A stretch of DNA of 64,000 bases, taken from G963662905 sp965230045. Its GTDB lineage: Bacteria > Bacteroidota > Bacteroidia > Bacteroidales > WRLA01. Position 1 is the first letter of the stretch. Every line of letters begins with the position of its first letter. The translations under genes were made by a program, and so were the position numbers. Positions 8,056-17,199 of this stretch are shown one piece after another. Below the pieces are notes generated by a model. It was not told the DNA's origin, ran no database searches, and saw only the letters and a program-made list of their open reading frames with translations. The stretch spans positions 4,216,001-4,280,000 of the forward strand of contig OZ245940.1 of NCBI GenBank assembly GCA_965230045.1, given 5' to 3'.

Positions 8056-8577
8056 ATGAAAAACTACAGAGAGAAGCTAAAGGATATCCACACAATAATT
8101 TTTGACTATGATGGAGTTATGACCGATGGCTACGTTATGGTTTTGCCCGATGGTGAAGCCTTGCGCAGAACCAATGTCAAGGACGGATATGCACTCCAGC
8201 TGGCCATCAAAAAAGGCATACGGCTGGCCGTAATCAGCGGTGGCAGGGGCAAAAACATGGAAAAACGCCTTGAAATGGTCAAAATAGAGGATGTTTATTT
8301 AGGCGTTGACAATAAGATCAAGGTATTTCGCGCATTTTTGGAAAAACATAAGCTCAAAGCTGAAGATATAATTTATGTTGGCGACGACATCCCTGATTAT
8401 GAAGTAATGAAAGAAGCCGGCCTGGCCATGTGCCCCGAAGATGCTGCCGAAGAAATAAAATCTATATGCCATTATATCAGCCATGCGAAAGGCGGACAGG
8501 GCGTGGTTCGTGATGTAATCGAACAGCTTTTAAAAGCCCATGGCCTTTGGATGAACGAAGATGCTTATCACTGGTAA
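8056..8577 (+). CDS. kdsC: KdsC-type HAD phosphatase (3-deoxy-manno-octulosonate-8-phosphate phosphatase)
   Basis: 173 residues, the normal size for the capless KdsC group. Motif I is DYDGVMTDG with Asp17 and Asp19, and the last motif is GDDIPDYEVM. The enzyme removes phosphate from KDO-8-P in the cytoplasm to give KDO for the lipopolysaccharide core. No other KDO gene lies in the window, so the substrate is inferred from family and length; related HAD phosphatases of sugar acids cannot be excluded. It sits between the DUF2520 gene and an ABC ATPase gene that begins 11 bases after its stop. Confidence 0.88.
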   Translation: MKNYREKLKDIHTIIFDYDGVMTDGYVMVLPDGEALRRTNVKDGYALQLAIKKGIRLAVISGGRGKNMEKRLEMVKIEDVYLGVDNKIKVFRAFLEKHKLKAEDIIYVGDDIPDYEVMKEAGLAMCPEDAAEEIKSICHYISHAKGGQGVVRDVIEQLLKAHGLWMNEDAYHW

Positions 8578-8588
8578 AAAACGAACCC

Positions 8589-9500
8589 ATGAACACAATT
8601 GAAACCCGCGATATTGTAAAGCGCTATGCTAATCATACGGCATTGAAGAAAGTGAACATTCAAGTGCCCAAAGGTAGCATTTACGGACTTCTGGGGCCAA
8701 ACGGAGCCGGAAAAACTTCTCTGATACGGATCATCAACCGAATCACTGCACCCGATGAAGGCGATGTGCTGTTTAATGGAAAAGCCCTGCGGCAAAACGA
8801 TGTGGAGCGCATTGGCTATCTGCCAGAAGAGCGCGGCCTGTACAAAAAAATGAAAACCGGCGAACAGGCGCTTTACCTGGCACAACTGAAAGGCGTTGAT
8901 GAAAAAACCGCCAAAGAACGCCTGAAAAAATGGTTTGTCCGCCTCAACATCACCGATTGGTGGGACAAAAAAGTGGAAGAACTCTCAAAAGGGATGCAGC
9001 AAAAAGTTCAGTTTATCACTACGGTAATCCATGAACCGGAATTATTGATTTTTGATGAGCCATTCAGCGGATTTGACCCCATTAATGTGAACATCCTGAA
9101 AGAAGAAATCCTGCGCCTGCGCGATGAAGGAGCAACGATTATTTTCTCAACGCATAATATGGCTTCCGTAGAAGAAATCTGCGACCATATTGCACTGATC
9201 AACAAATCAGAAAAAATCCTTGAAGGAAAGCTCAGCGAAATACGCGAATCCTTCAAAAGCAACCTGTATGAAATTAAAATCCGTGATTTTGGCGGTTTTA
9301 TCCCTGATTTTGAAAATGAAATCACAGAAAAAAAGGATCAGGGACTGCACCGTTTAAGCTTTAGTACCGACGAGGGAGACAGAGCCCGCGCCTTTCTTGC
9401 CGAAATCGCAGCAAAAGAACATGTGGTCGATTTCCGCGAAATCTATCCTTCCGTGAATGATATTTTCCTGAGCAAAACATCTGAAAAAGTACACTCATGA
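8589..9500 (+). CDS. ABC transporter ATP-binding protein (NatA-like exporter ATPase)
   Basis: 303 residues from ATG 8589. An earlier in-frame ATG at 8547 lies inside kdsC and would precede the conserved N-terminus. The Walker A motif is GPNGAGKT (36-43), the signature is LSKGMQQ, and Walker B is LLIFDEP. A C-terminal extension of about 80 residues resembles DUF4162, typical of Na+ or drug exporter ATPases. The stop overlaps the start of the permease gene by four bases (ATGA), so the pair is translationally coupled and forms one transporter. The substrate is not evident. Confidence 0.93.
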   Translation: MNTIETRDIVKRYANHTALKKVNIQVPKGSIYGLLGPNGAGKTSLIRIINRITAPDEGDVLFNGKALRQNDVERIGYLPEERGLYKKMKTGEQALYLAQLKGVDEKTAKERLKKWFVRLNITDWWDKKVEELSKGMQQKVQFITTVIHEPELLIFDEPFSGFDPINVNILKEEILRLRDEGATIIFSTHNMASVEEICDHIALINKSEKILEGKLSEIRESFKSNLYEIKIRDFGGFIPDFENEITEKKDQGLHRLSFSTDEGDRARAFLAEIAAKEHVVDFREIYPSVNDIFLSKTSEKVHS

Positions 9501-10840
9501 GCAAAATAAGCCTGATCATAAAACGGGAATATTTAACCCGCGTAAAGAAGAAATCTTTTATCATCATGACCATTCTTGGCCCCATATTGATGGCTTCAGT
9601 TTGGGTATTGCCTATTGTAATGGCCAATATCGGTGGTGATCAGAAAACCATTGAAGTACTGGACGAAAGCGGACTTTTCTTCACGGAATTCAAGGATTCG
9701 GAAGACTATAAATTCGTTTTTGTTTTTAAAGAACCAGACAGTGCAAAAAACGCCTTTCTAAAAAGCGATGCCCAGGCTTTGGTTTATATTCCCAAAACCC
9801 AGGTCGCCGTACCGGAAAAAGCATTTATTTTTTCGCGCAAACAAGCAGGAATTGGCCTGAAAAAATATGTGGAAACCGTAATGAAAAAGGAGGTTGAAAG
9901 CATTAAGATGGCTGCTTCGGGCATTGATTCCGAAATCCTGGAAAGCATCAAAACCGGCATTCTTGTTACCAACATCAAATTGGATGCAAGCGGCAAGGAA
10001 GAAAAATCATATCCGGAAATCCGGCTGGCTTTGGCCTGGTTCTTTGGCATCCTGATTTATTTTTTCATCTTCATTTTTGGAGCACAGGTGATGCGGGGCG
10101 TTATCGAAGAAAAAGTCAACCGCATCATCGAAGTGATTATTTCTTCGGTAAAGCCTATGCAGTTAATGACCGGAAAAATTGTCGGAATTGCTTTAGTGGG
10201 CCTGACACAATTTTTGCTTTGGGTAGTGCTTAGCTGGGGGATCGTTGGTATCGTTCAGGCAAGCACTGGATTTTTCAGTAATCCGCAGGGAAATGCTCAG
10301 ATTACCGCATTGACTCCGGGCAGTGCAGCTGTTAGCCCCAGCGAAATCATACCCGCACCGGCACCCGATAAGGACGAAGACACAGTGGCATACCTAAGAG
10401 AATCCATGCTATCGGTCAATTATTTTTCGATTATTCTGACATTCCTCTTTTATTTCCTTGGCGGATATCTGCTTTATGCGGCGCTTTTCGCAGCAATAGG
10501 ATCAGCAGTGGACAATGAAACCGACACCCAGCAATTTATGCTTCCCGTTTCCGCGCCCTTGATTGCTTCCCTTGTTTTGGTTGGTTATGTAATTAACAAT
10601 CCGGATGGAAGTTTGGCTTTTTGGCTGTCGATGGTTCCTTTCACTTCGCCCATTATCATGATGGCGCGCATTCCTTTTGGCGTTCCGTTTTGGGAAGTGG
10701 GGCTGTCCATGGCGGCATTGATCGGTGGGTTTCTCTTCACCTCCTGGTTTGCTTCGCGCATATACCGGGTCGGAATTTTAATGTACGGCAAGAAAGTAAA
10801 TTACAAAGAATTGTGGAAGTGGTTCCGTTTCCGGTCATAA
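9497..10840 (+). CDS. ABC-2 type permease (NatB-like)
   Basis: 447 residues. One membrane helix lies at about 25-45, a large extracytoplasmic domain follows to about 175, and then a cluster of helices from about 178 to the end, the typical NatB/ABC-2 export permease layout. A cytoplasmic loop reads EEKVNRIIEVIISSVKP, a motif shared by this group. It overlaps the ATPase gene by four bases. The pair should export a small molecule, ion or lipid-linked substrate. A gap of 252 bases with a strong promoter separates it from secDF. Confidence 0.92.
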   Translation: MSKISLIIKREYLTRVKKKSFIIMTILGPILMASVWVLPIVMANIGGDQKTIEVLDESGLFFTEFKDSEDYKFVFVFKEPDSAKNAFLKSDAQALVYIPKTQVAVPEKAFIFSRKQAGIGLKKYVETVMKKEVESIKMAASGIDSEILESIKTGILVTNIKLDASGKEEKSYPEIRLALAWFFGILIYFFIFIFGAQVMRGVIEEKVNRIIEVIISSVKPMQLMTGKIVGIALVGLTQFLLWVVLSWGIVGIVQASTGFFSNPQGNAQITALTPGSAAVSPSEIIPAPAPDKDEDTVAYLRESMLSVNYFSIILTFLFYFLGGYLLYAALFAAIGSAVDNETDTQQFMLPVSAPLIASLVLVGYVINNPDGSLAFWLSMVPFTSPIIMMARIPFGVPFWEVGLSMAALIGGFLFTSWFASRIYRVGILMYGKKVNYKELWKWFRFRS

Positions 10841-11017
10841 TTCTAATTGGAATCTTGCTGACCACTTAATATTCCGGGGAAATCCGGCTTTATAGCTGAT
10901 TTGCAGCAGCAAGGATTATTGTACTGTTGAAAACAAATTTCACAAAAAACAATACATACAGGGCGCAAATTAATGAAATACAGCATATTATAATATCCAT
11001 AAATATAAATCCGAAAA

Positions 11018-11049
11018 ATTGTTAATTAAGGATTATTATTCTATTTTTG
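11018..11049 (+). promoter_or_regulatory. secDF promoter
   Basis: TTG at 11019-11021 and TATTTTTG at 11042-11049, separated by 20 bases, form a near-ideal Bacteroidota promoter. The predicted start site near 11056 leaves a leader of about 37 bases before the secDF ATG at 11093. Confidence 0.7.
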
Positions 11050-11092
11050 CACCCTCGAAAATTTAAGTCATTATCAAATAAATAGATTCGAA

Positions 11093-14000
11093 ATGCAACA
11101 CAAAGGTGTAATTAAGTTTTTCGCTATCCTGTTAGCACTGGTGTGTGTATTTCAGTTGTCTTTCACATTCATCACACGAAGTGTTGAAAACAAGGCGGTT
11201 GAATATGCTCATTCAGAGGAAGCCGACATCATAGCCAAAAACATGTCGAAAGGTGACGAGGTCAAATTTCAGTATTATCTTGATTCCATTAGCAAATCGC
11301 GTAAGCGTTATTTCCTGGATTCAATGGCAAATGAAGAAGTGTACAACATTCTGGTCCGCCAGTACACATACAAAGAAGCCAAAGAACGCGAACTGAACCT
11401 AGGACTTGACCTTAAAGGTGGTATGAACGTAACCATGGAAGTAAGTGTCGTAGATATCCTGCGCGCGCTCTCCGGTTACAGCAAAGACGAAACCTTCAAC
11501 AGTGCCATTACTATGGCCCGTGAAAAACAGAAAAGCAGCAATGCGGATTATGTGACTCTTTTTGCAGAGTCATTTGAAGAAATTGATCCCAATGCCCGCT
11601 TGGCCAGTGTTTTCAATACTGTAGAGCTCAAAGACCGCGTTAAATATAACTCGACCAATGCAGAAGTTATCAGCGTGATCCGAGAAGAAACCGATGCAGC
11701 AATCGACCGTACATTTAACATCCTGCGTACACGTATTGACCGCTTTGGTGTTGCGCAACCGAATATCCAGCGTCTGCAAACCGCAGGCCGTATCCTGATT
11801 GAACTTCCGGGCATCAAAGATCCGGAGCGTGTGCGTAAACTGCTCCAGGGTTCAGCTCAACTGGAATTTTGGGAAACATACCAACTTCCTGAGGTATTTG
11901 GAAGCCTTGCCGAATGTAACGCCAAAATGCGCTCACTCGTTGCAATGGACGAGGGTTTGAAGCAGGAAAGCCTCAACAGCTCTGAAACAACAGAAGTTGA
12001 AATTGAGAATACAGACGGCTCCACTGATAACATTAGCAATACAGAACAAACTGAAGAGCAAATTGAAGTCAATGAAGAAACAGGCGATACCAGTGTAGTA
12101 GAAGAATCGCTGCTGGACAAAATCGCTGATTCAACCGGAAGGGAAATTGCCGAAGCGCAATCTTCATTTGAAGACTATGCTAAAGAAAACCCACTCTGGG
12201 CTTACCTGAACCCTGCTGTTTATCAAAATGAATCAGGTCAAACCGTACCTTATAATTCCGCACGTATCGGTTCTTCTTTTATCAAAGATACTGCACGTGT
12301 TAATTATATGTTGCGTGCCACAAAAGAACTGCGCCCACGCAACCTACGCCTGCTTTGGACTGTGAAGCCCGAGCCCGGCCGCAAGGATGTTCTTGATTTG
12401 GTTGCTATTAAGGTAAACACGCGCGACGGAAAAGCACCTCTGGGCGGTGATGTTATTGTTGACGCACGTCAGGACGTAAATCCCGTTAACGGTGGTGTTG
12501 AAGTCTCCATGAGCATGAACGGCGAAGGTGCCCGTATCTGGAAGCGCCTGACCGGGGAAAACATTGGCAAACAAATTGCGGTTGTACTTGACAACTATGT
12601 ATATTCTTATCCCAATGTAAACTCAGAAATTAGCGGTGGCCGTTCTTCTATTTCCGGTGGTGGTATGACCATTGAAGAAGCGCAGGACCTTGCCAATATC
12701 CTGAAAGCAGGTAAACTCCCTGCTCCTGCACGTATTGTCCAGGAAGAAATTGTCGGCCCTTCACTGGGTGCCGAGGCTATCAGTGCCGGTTTGAACTCAT
12801 TCGTTCTGGCATTCCTCCTGGTACTTGTGTATATGATATTCTACTACAACCGTGCCGGTTGGGTAGCTGACCTTGCATTGGTTACCAATATCTTCTTTAT
12901 GTTTGGTGTACTTGCATCCTTCGGAGCTGTGCTTACACTGCCGGGTATCGCAGGTATCGTACTTACACTCGGTATGGCTGTGGATGCCAACGTGATTATC
13001 TACGAGCGTATCCTCGAAGAAGTCCGCGCCGGTAAAGGAATGCGCCTTGCATTGACCGACGGTTATAAAAATGCCTATTCGGCCATCATCGACGGTAACG
13101 TTACCACACTGCTTACCGGTATCGTACTCTTCACATTCGGTTCCGGTCCTGTTCAGGGTTTTGCTACTACACTGATTATCGGTATCATTTCTTCACTATT
13201 CTCGGCAATTTTCATCTCCAGACTTGTATTTAACTGGATGCTGGAAACCAAAAAAACCGTTAATTTCGATACTAAAATCACACGTGGCCTCTTCAGTAAA
13301 GTTAATTTCGACTTTATCAGCATGCGGAAAACAGGCTATATCATCAGCTCTACTATTATTATCATCGGTATTGCTTCTCTTGCAATCCGTGGTTTGAATT
13401 ATGGTGTAGATTTCTCCGGCGGACGTACTTATGTAGTACGTTTTGATCAGCCTGTTGTTGTGAAGGATGTACGTCAAGCGCTTACTGCCGAGTTTGGAAG
13501 CACGCCTGAGGTTAAAACTTTTGGTCCAAGCACTCAGGTTAAAATTACAACAGATTATCTTATCGATGATAACTCCAAAGAAGTGGACAGTATTGTGGAA
13601 GGCATGCTTTATACAAGCCTGAAACCATTCTTTACCGGAGGCATTGAAAGGTCACAATTCCTTTCAGATACTGATGAGGACAATAAAATGACAGGTATCC
13701 TCACTTCGCAAAAAGTAGGACCTACAATTGCATACGACATCAAGCGTAATGCAGTACTGGCCGTTGTTTTCGCGCTTCTCGTGATCTTCGCCTATATTGC
13801 CGTCCGCTTTAAAAAGTGGCAATATGGTCTGGCAGGGGTTATTGCGCTCTTCCACGATTCATTGATCACTATTGGTCTGTTCTCCCTGTTCTATGGTGTG
13901 CTGCCATTCAACCTTGAAGTTGATCAGGCATTCATCGCGGCCATCCTGACAATTATTGGTTATTCGATTAACGATACCGTGATTATCTTTGACCGTATCA

Positions 14001-14269
14001 GGGAATTCACCTCTCTCTATCCAAAGAAAGACATCAAAACCAATATCAATAACGCGCTGAACAGTACTTTGGGACGTACCTTCAACACATCCGGTACTAC
14101 CCTGATCGTGCTGCTGATCATCTTCATCTTTGGTGGGGAAATCATCCGCGGATTTACATTCGCACTGCTGGTTGGTGTTTTGATTGGTACTTATTCGTCG
14201 CTCTTCAATGCGAGCCCGATTGCATTTGACCTGCTGACACGCAAATCAAAAGACAATAAAGGCAAATAA
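11093..14269 (+). CDS. secDF: Fused protein translocase subunit SecDF
   Basis: 1058 residues: SecD and SecF joined in one chain, as usual in Bacteroidota. The SecD signature GLDLKGGM begins near residue 103 and the conserved membrane motif GMAVDANVIIYERI near 620. The SecF part starts near 740 with GVDFSGGRTY near 770 and has its own motif SINDTVIIFDRIRE near 953. Each half should give six helices and a periplasmic P domain. It uses the proton gradient to pull proteins through SecYEG from the periplasmic side. Residues about 295-345 are an acidic, Glu/Thr/Asn-rich insert inside the first periplasmic domain. A strong terminator follows. Confidence 0.97.
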   Translation: MQHKGVIKFFAILLALVCVFQLSFTFITRSVENKAVEYAHSEEADIIAKNMSKGDEVKFQYYLDSISKSRKRYFLDSMANEEVYNILVRQYTYKEAKERELNLGLDLKGGMNVTMEVSVVDILRALSGYSKDETFNSAITMAREKQKSSNADYVTLFAESFEEIDPNARLASVFNTVELKDRVKYNSTNAEVISVIREETDAAIDRTFNILRTRIDRFGVAQPNIQRLQTAGRILIELPGIKDPERVRKLLQGSAQLEFWETYQLPEVFGSLAECNAKMRSLVAMDEGLKQESLNSSETTEVEIENTDGSTDNISNTEQTEEQIEVNEETGDTSVVEESLLDKIADSTGREIAEAQSSFEDYAKENPLWAYLNPAVYQNESGQTVPYNSARIGSSFIKDTARVNYMLRATKELRPRNLRLLWTVKPEPGRKDVLDLVAIKVNTRDGKAPLGGDVIVDARQDVNPVNGGVEVSMSMNGEGARIWKRLTGENIGKQIAVVLDNYVYSYPNVNSEISGGRSSISGGGMTIEEAQDLANILKAGKLPAPARIVQEEIVGPSLGAEAISAGLNSFVLAFLLVLVYMIFYYNRAGWVADLALVTNIFFMFGVLASFGAVLTLPGIAGIVLTLGMAVDANVIIYERILEEVRAGKGMRLALTDGYKNAYSAIIDGNVTTLLTGIVLFTFGSGPVQGFATTLIIGIISSLFSAIFISRLVFNWMLETKKTVNFDTKITRGLFSKVNFDFISMRKTGYIISSTIIIIGIASLAIRGLNYGVDFSGGRTYVVRFDQPVVVKDVRQALTAEFGSTPEVKTFGPSTQVKITTDYLIDDNSKEVDSIVEGMLYTSLKPFFTGGIERSQFLSDTDEDNKMTGILTSQKVGPTIAYDIKRNAVLAVVFALLVIFAYIAVRFKKWQYGLAGVIALFHDSLITIGLFSLFYGVLPFNLEVDQAFIAAILTIIGYSINDTVIIFDRIREFTSLYPKKDIKTNINNALNSTLGRTFNTSGTTLIVLLIIFIFGGEIIRGFTFALLVGVLIGTYSSLFNASPIAFDLLTRKSKDNKGK

Positions 14270-14291
14270 GCGAAAGCCTGATAATATTGAA

Positions 14292-14321
14292 GTCCCGGAG
14301 GTTTCCTTCGGGACTTTTTTT
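14292..14321 (+). terminator. Intrinsic terminator after secDF
   Basis: A 10-base-pair GC-rich stem (14292-14301 with 14305-14314, one G-T pair), a TTT loop and then seven T. The T tract runs directly into the next promoter box. Confidence 0.85.
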
Positions 14322-14328
14322 ATTTTTG
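14321..14328 (+). promoter_or_regulatory. -7 promoter box for tatA
   Basis: TATTTTTG begins on the last T of the secDF terminator. The tatA ATG lies 18 bases downstream of the box. The -33 position falls in the terminator hairpin loop (GTTT). Confidence 0.5.
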
Positions 14329-14345
14329 CATAATAATTTTACACA

Positions 14346-14633
14346 ATGACACTGCTCTTTTTTGATATCAGCGGAGGCGAAATTTTCATCATCATCATTA
14401 TGGTGCTGATTATCTTTGGCCCAAAACGTATTCCTGAAATTGCCCGCAAAGCCGGTAAGGCCATGTCGGAAGTACGTAAAGCCAGCAATACCATTAAGAA
14501 TGAAATCATGAGCGAAAGCGATAATATCCGCGAAAGCTTAGAAAAGGAATCCAAAGAAATTAAAAGCGAAATCAAAGAAGCCACCAGCTTAGAAAGCAAG
14601 CCCAATGAAGGTAAAGGCACAAACAATAATTGA
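14346..14633 (+). CDS. tatA: Twin-arginine translocase subunit TatA/TatE
   Basis: 95 residues: one N-terminal membrane helix (about 11-26), the hinge FGPKRIPEIARKAGKAM with the Phe-Gly pair, and an amphipathic then charged coiled tail. TatA proteins assemble the pore that passes folded proteins across the inner membrane. No tatC or tatB lies in the window. The ATG at 14346 is the only start that keeps the helix complete and lies just after a -7 box. Its neighbour secDF is also an export gene but is separated by a strong terminator. Confidence 0.93.
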   Translation: MTLLFFDISGGEIFIIIIMVLIIFGPKRIPEIARKAGKAMSEVRKASNTIKNEIMSESDNIRESLEKESKEIKSEIKEATSLESKPNEGKGTNNN

Positions 14634-14708
14634 TCTTGCAGGCAGTTATACATGAGTGAAATTATCCGTAATTTAGCACAATAAATTGTTTTTAAATACT
14701 CTTCAGAT

Positions 14709-17183
14709 ATGAATATAACCATCAGGTTAATCTTAGCACTTAGTTTTTTCCTATTAATTACTGGCATTCAGGCACAAAACCGCAGGTTAAATGCTGCTGA
14801 TGAAGATTTCAGGAATAAAAAATACAGCCTGGCCATGGAAAAATACAGGAAAGCCTACAGTAAAACGAAAAACAGAAGCACCCGCGAAACTATTTCGTTT
14901 AAAATGGCCGAATGCGAGCGCATGAAAGGTGACGTACGCCGTACTAAAAACGCTTATAAAAGGCTCATTAGCATGGATTACCAGGAGAAAGAGCCTATTG
15001 TCCTGCTGCATTATGCCGAGGCATGCCTGAAAGATAACCGCCTGGAACTTGCCAAAACGAATTTTGAAGAGTACCTGAAAAAAGTCCCGGACGACCCTCA
15101 GGCACTGCGCGGCTTAAAATCAATAGAATTTATTGAAGAACACGAAGAAACCAAAGGACGCTATGAGGTGGAACGCGAGCGAAAAATAAACAGCCGTTTT
15201 GATGAGTTTTCACCCACTTATATGAATTCTACCCTCAATGAAATTGCCTTTACCAGCAACCGCGATGATGCCGTAGGCAAAAAAGAAGATGAATGGACCG
15301 GGAAAAAATTCACCGATATATTCGTGAGCCGGCAAGATAAAAAAGGCAAATGGAGCACACCGGTACTTTTGGACGAAGAAGAAATCGTAAATACCGAGGC
15401 CAACGAAGGCCAGCCCATGATGAACAAACATTTTAACCTGATGTATTTTACACGCTGTAGCAAACTCGACAGACGGGCTGCGGGCTGTAAAGTTTATACT
15501 GCAAAACGTCAGGGAATGTCGTGGCAGGAACCCAAAGAACTAAACCTGGGAGGCGATACACTCTCGGCAATCGGCCATCCAACCCTAAGTGAAGATGAAA
15601 CCATAATTATTTTTGCTGCCGATTTTGACGACAGTAAAGGAGGAAAAGACCTCTATATCGCAAGCCGTTCAAGCCGTAACGGCGATTTCGATCCGGCTGT
15701 CAATCTCGGAGACGCTGTAAACACCTATGGTGATGAGCTTTTCCCGTTTCTGCGCGGCGATACAGCCCTGTACTTTGCATCAAACGGTCATGTGGGCATG
15801 GGCGGCCTGGACATTTATAAAACAGTGCTCAGTAGAGACGAAGAAGGAAAGTTCAGTTTTAGCGAACCCGTTAATATGCTTCCACCAATCAATTCCAATG
15901 CCGATGATTTCGGGATTGTTTTCAGCCCACAGGAAGAAGGAGCTGCCGGCTTTTTTGCATCAAACCGCAAAAGCAACCAGGGCGATGATATATACACTTT
16001 CACACGTGAACCGCTGCTGTTCACTTTATCAGGAACAATTACCGACGACCGCACTTTGCAAAAGCTTCCCGAAGTAAACGTGATGGTAACCGGATCTGAC
16101 GGCACTCAGCTTGAAGATATTACTGACGAAAACGGATACTACAGCTTCAATAAAAACCAGATATTCGGCAATATCACCTACGAAATTGCCGTAAGCAAAG
16201 AAGGTTATTTTAATCAAAACGCAACCGAAACTACTGTTGGACTCCAAAATAGCACGGACTTAGTGCGCGATTTTGTACTGGTGCCCATACCGCAGGAACC
16301 CATCATGCTCCCGGAAATCCTCTACGATTTGGGCAAGTGGGACCTCAAACCTCAATATCAGGACAGTTTGCAGGGCTTAATTACCATCATGCAGGAAAAC
16401 CCCAACCTGATTATCGAGCTTGCTGCCCACACCGATATGCGCGATTCGGATGAAAATAATGATAAACTTTCTCAAAAACGTGCCCAATCCGTTGTGGATT
16501 ATCTCATCGACCGTGGAATTGACGCAGGCCGGTTATCGGCAAAAGGTTATGGCGAACGTGTCCCGCTGGAGCTCAAAAAAGACATTACCAAAGACGGATT
16601 CCTTTTCCCTCAAGGCACTGTGCTTAATGAAGAATACATCAATAATCTGGAAAGCAGGGTAGAACGTGAAATAGCCCACCAGATGAACCGTCGTACTGAA
16701 TTTTCGATTATCGGAACCGATTATATTCCCGGCTCAGGCGTGCTTAAAACCGAAGGCGGTAAAATCGATATCGTTACTACTCCCGAGAAAAATGAAATAC
16801 GCTTTACTTATGCAACTGAAGGAAATCAAATTGTTGCTCCTTGTATCATCAATGGAATCAGTGCGAAATTTATTTATGACCTGCGCAATATCAAAAATGC
16901 AGTAATATCCGAAGAAGCAGCATTGGAACTTTTAAAAAGCGGTGCCATCAGCAAAACAGATTTCCTTGGTGATATCAGCAGGGCTCTGGGTGATGGCTGG
17001 ATCGAAAACAATGCCCGTTTCATTATCAATGATCTGCGTATTGGCAAAGAATTAAGATACGATATCGAGGTAGTTGTCAACCGCCGTGAAAAAGGCCAAT
17101 ACCTGAAACTACCAAAGGCAGTGTTGAATAAATTCGGAACTGTAAATCTCGATAAAGAAAACCAGAAAATCATTTTTGAATAG
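14709..17183 (+). CDS. OmpA-family protein with TPR, PD40 propeller and C-terminal degenerate retropepsin-like domain
   Basis: 824 residues with a signal peptide (about 1-22). Residues about 25-135 are TPR-like helices, 150-430 a PD40 beta-propeller (repeats such as IAFTSNRDD), 440-520 a carboxypeptidase regulatory-like beta-sandwich, and about 535-690 an OmpA peptidoglycan-binding domain with KLSQKRAQSVVDYL and GYGE. The last 120 residues (from about 704) match Bacteroidota retropepsin-like aspartic proteases over their length, including VISEEAALELLKSGAIS and a final VLNKFGTVNLD, but the catalytic D-T/S-G triad reads Asp724-Leu-Arg, so protease activity is unlikely. It is probably an outer-membrane-anchored periplasmic protein; similar OmpA/PD40 proteins accompany type IX secretion and gliding systems. 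purM begins 16 bases after its stop. Confidence 0.88.
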   Translation: MNITIRLILALSFFLLITGIQAQNRRLNAADEDFRNKKYSLAMEKYRKAYSKTKNRSTRETISFKMAECERMKGDVRRTKNAYKRLISMDYQEKEPIVLLHYAEACLKDNRLELAKTNFEEYLKKVPDDPQALRGLKSIEFIEEHEETKGRYEVERERKINSRFDEFSPTYMNSTLNEIAFTSNRDDAVGKKEDEWTGKKFTDIFVSRQDKKGKWSTPVLLDEEEIVNTEANEGQPMMNKHFNLMYFTRCSKLDRRAAGCKVYTAKRQGMSWQEPKELNLGGDTLSAIGHPTLSEDETIIIFAADFDDSKGGKDLYIASRSSRNGDFDPAVNLGDAVNTYGDELFPFLRGDTALYFASNGHVGMGGLDIYKTVLSRDEEGKFSFSEPVNMLPPINSNADDFGIVFSPQEEGAAGFFASNRKSNQGDDIYTFTREPLLFTLSGTITDDRTLQKLPEVNVMVTGSDGTQLEDITDENGYYSFNKNQIFGNITYEIAVSKEGYFNQNATETTVGLQNSTDLVRDFVLVPIPQEPIMLPEILYDLGKWDLKPQYQDSLQGLITIMQENPNLIIELAAHTDMRDSDENNDKLSQKRAQSVVDYLIDRGIDAGRLSAKGYGERVPLELKKDITKDGFLFPQGTVLNEEYINNLESRVEREIAHQMNRRTEFSIIGTDYIPGSGVLKTEGGKIDIVTTPEKNEIRFTYATEGNQIVAPCIINGISAKFIYDLRNIKNAVISEEAALELLKSGAISKTDFLGDISRALGDGWIENNARFIINDLRIGKELRYDIEVVVNRREKGQYLKLPKAVLNKFGTVNLDKENQKIIFE

Positions 17184-17199
17184 AAAGTCCTCAGGAAAT

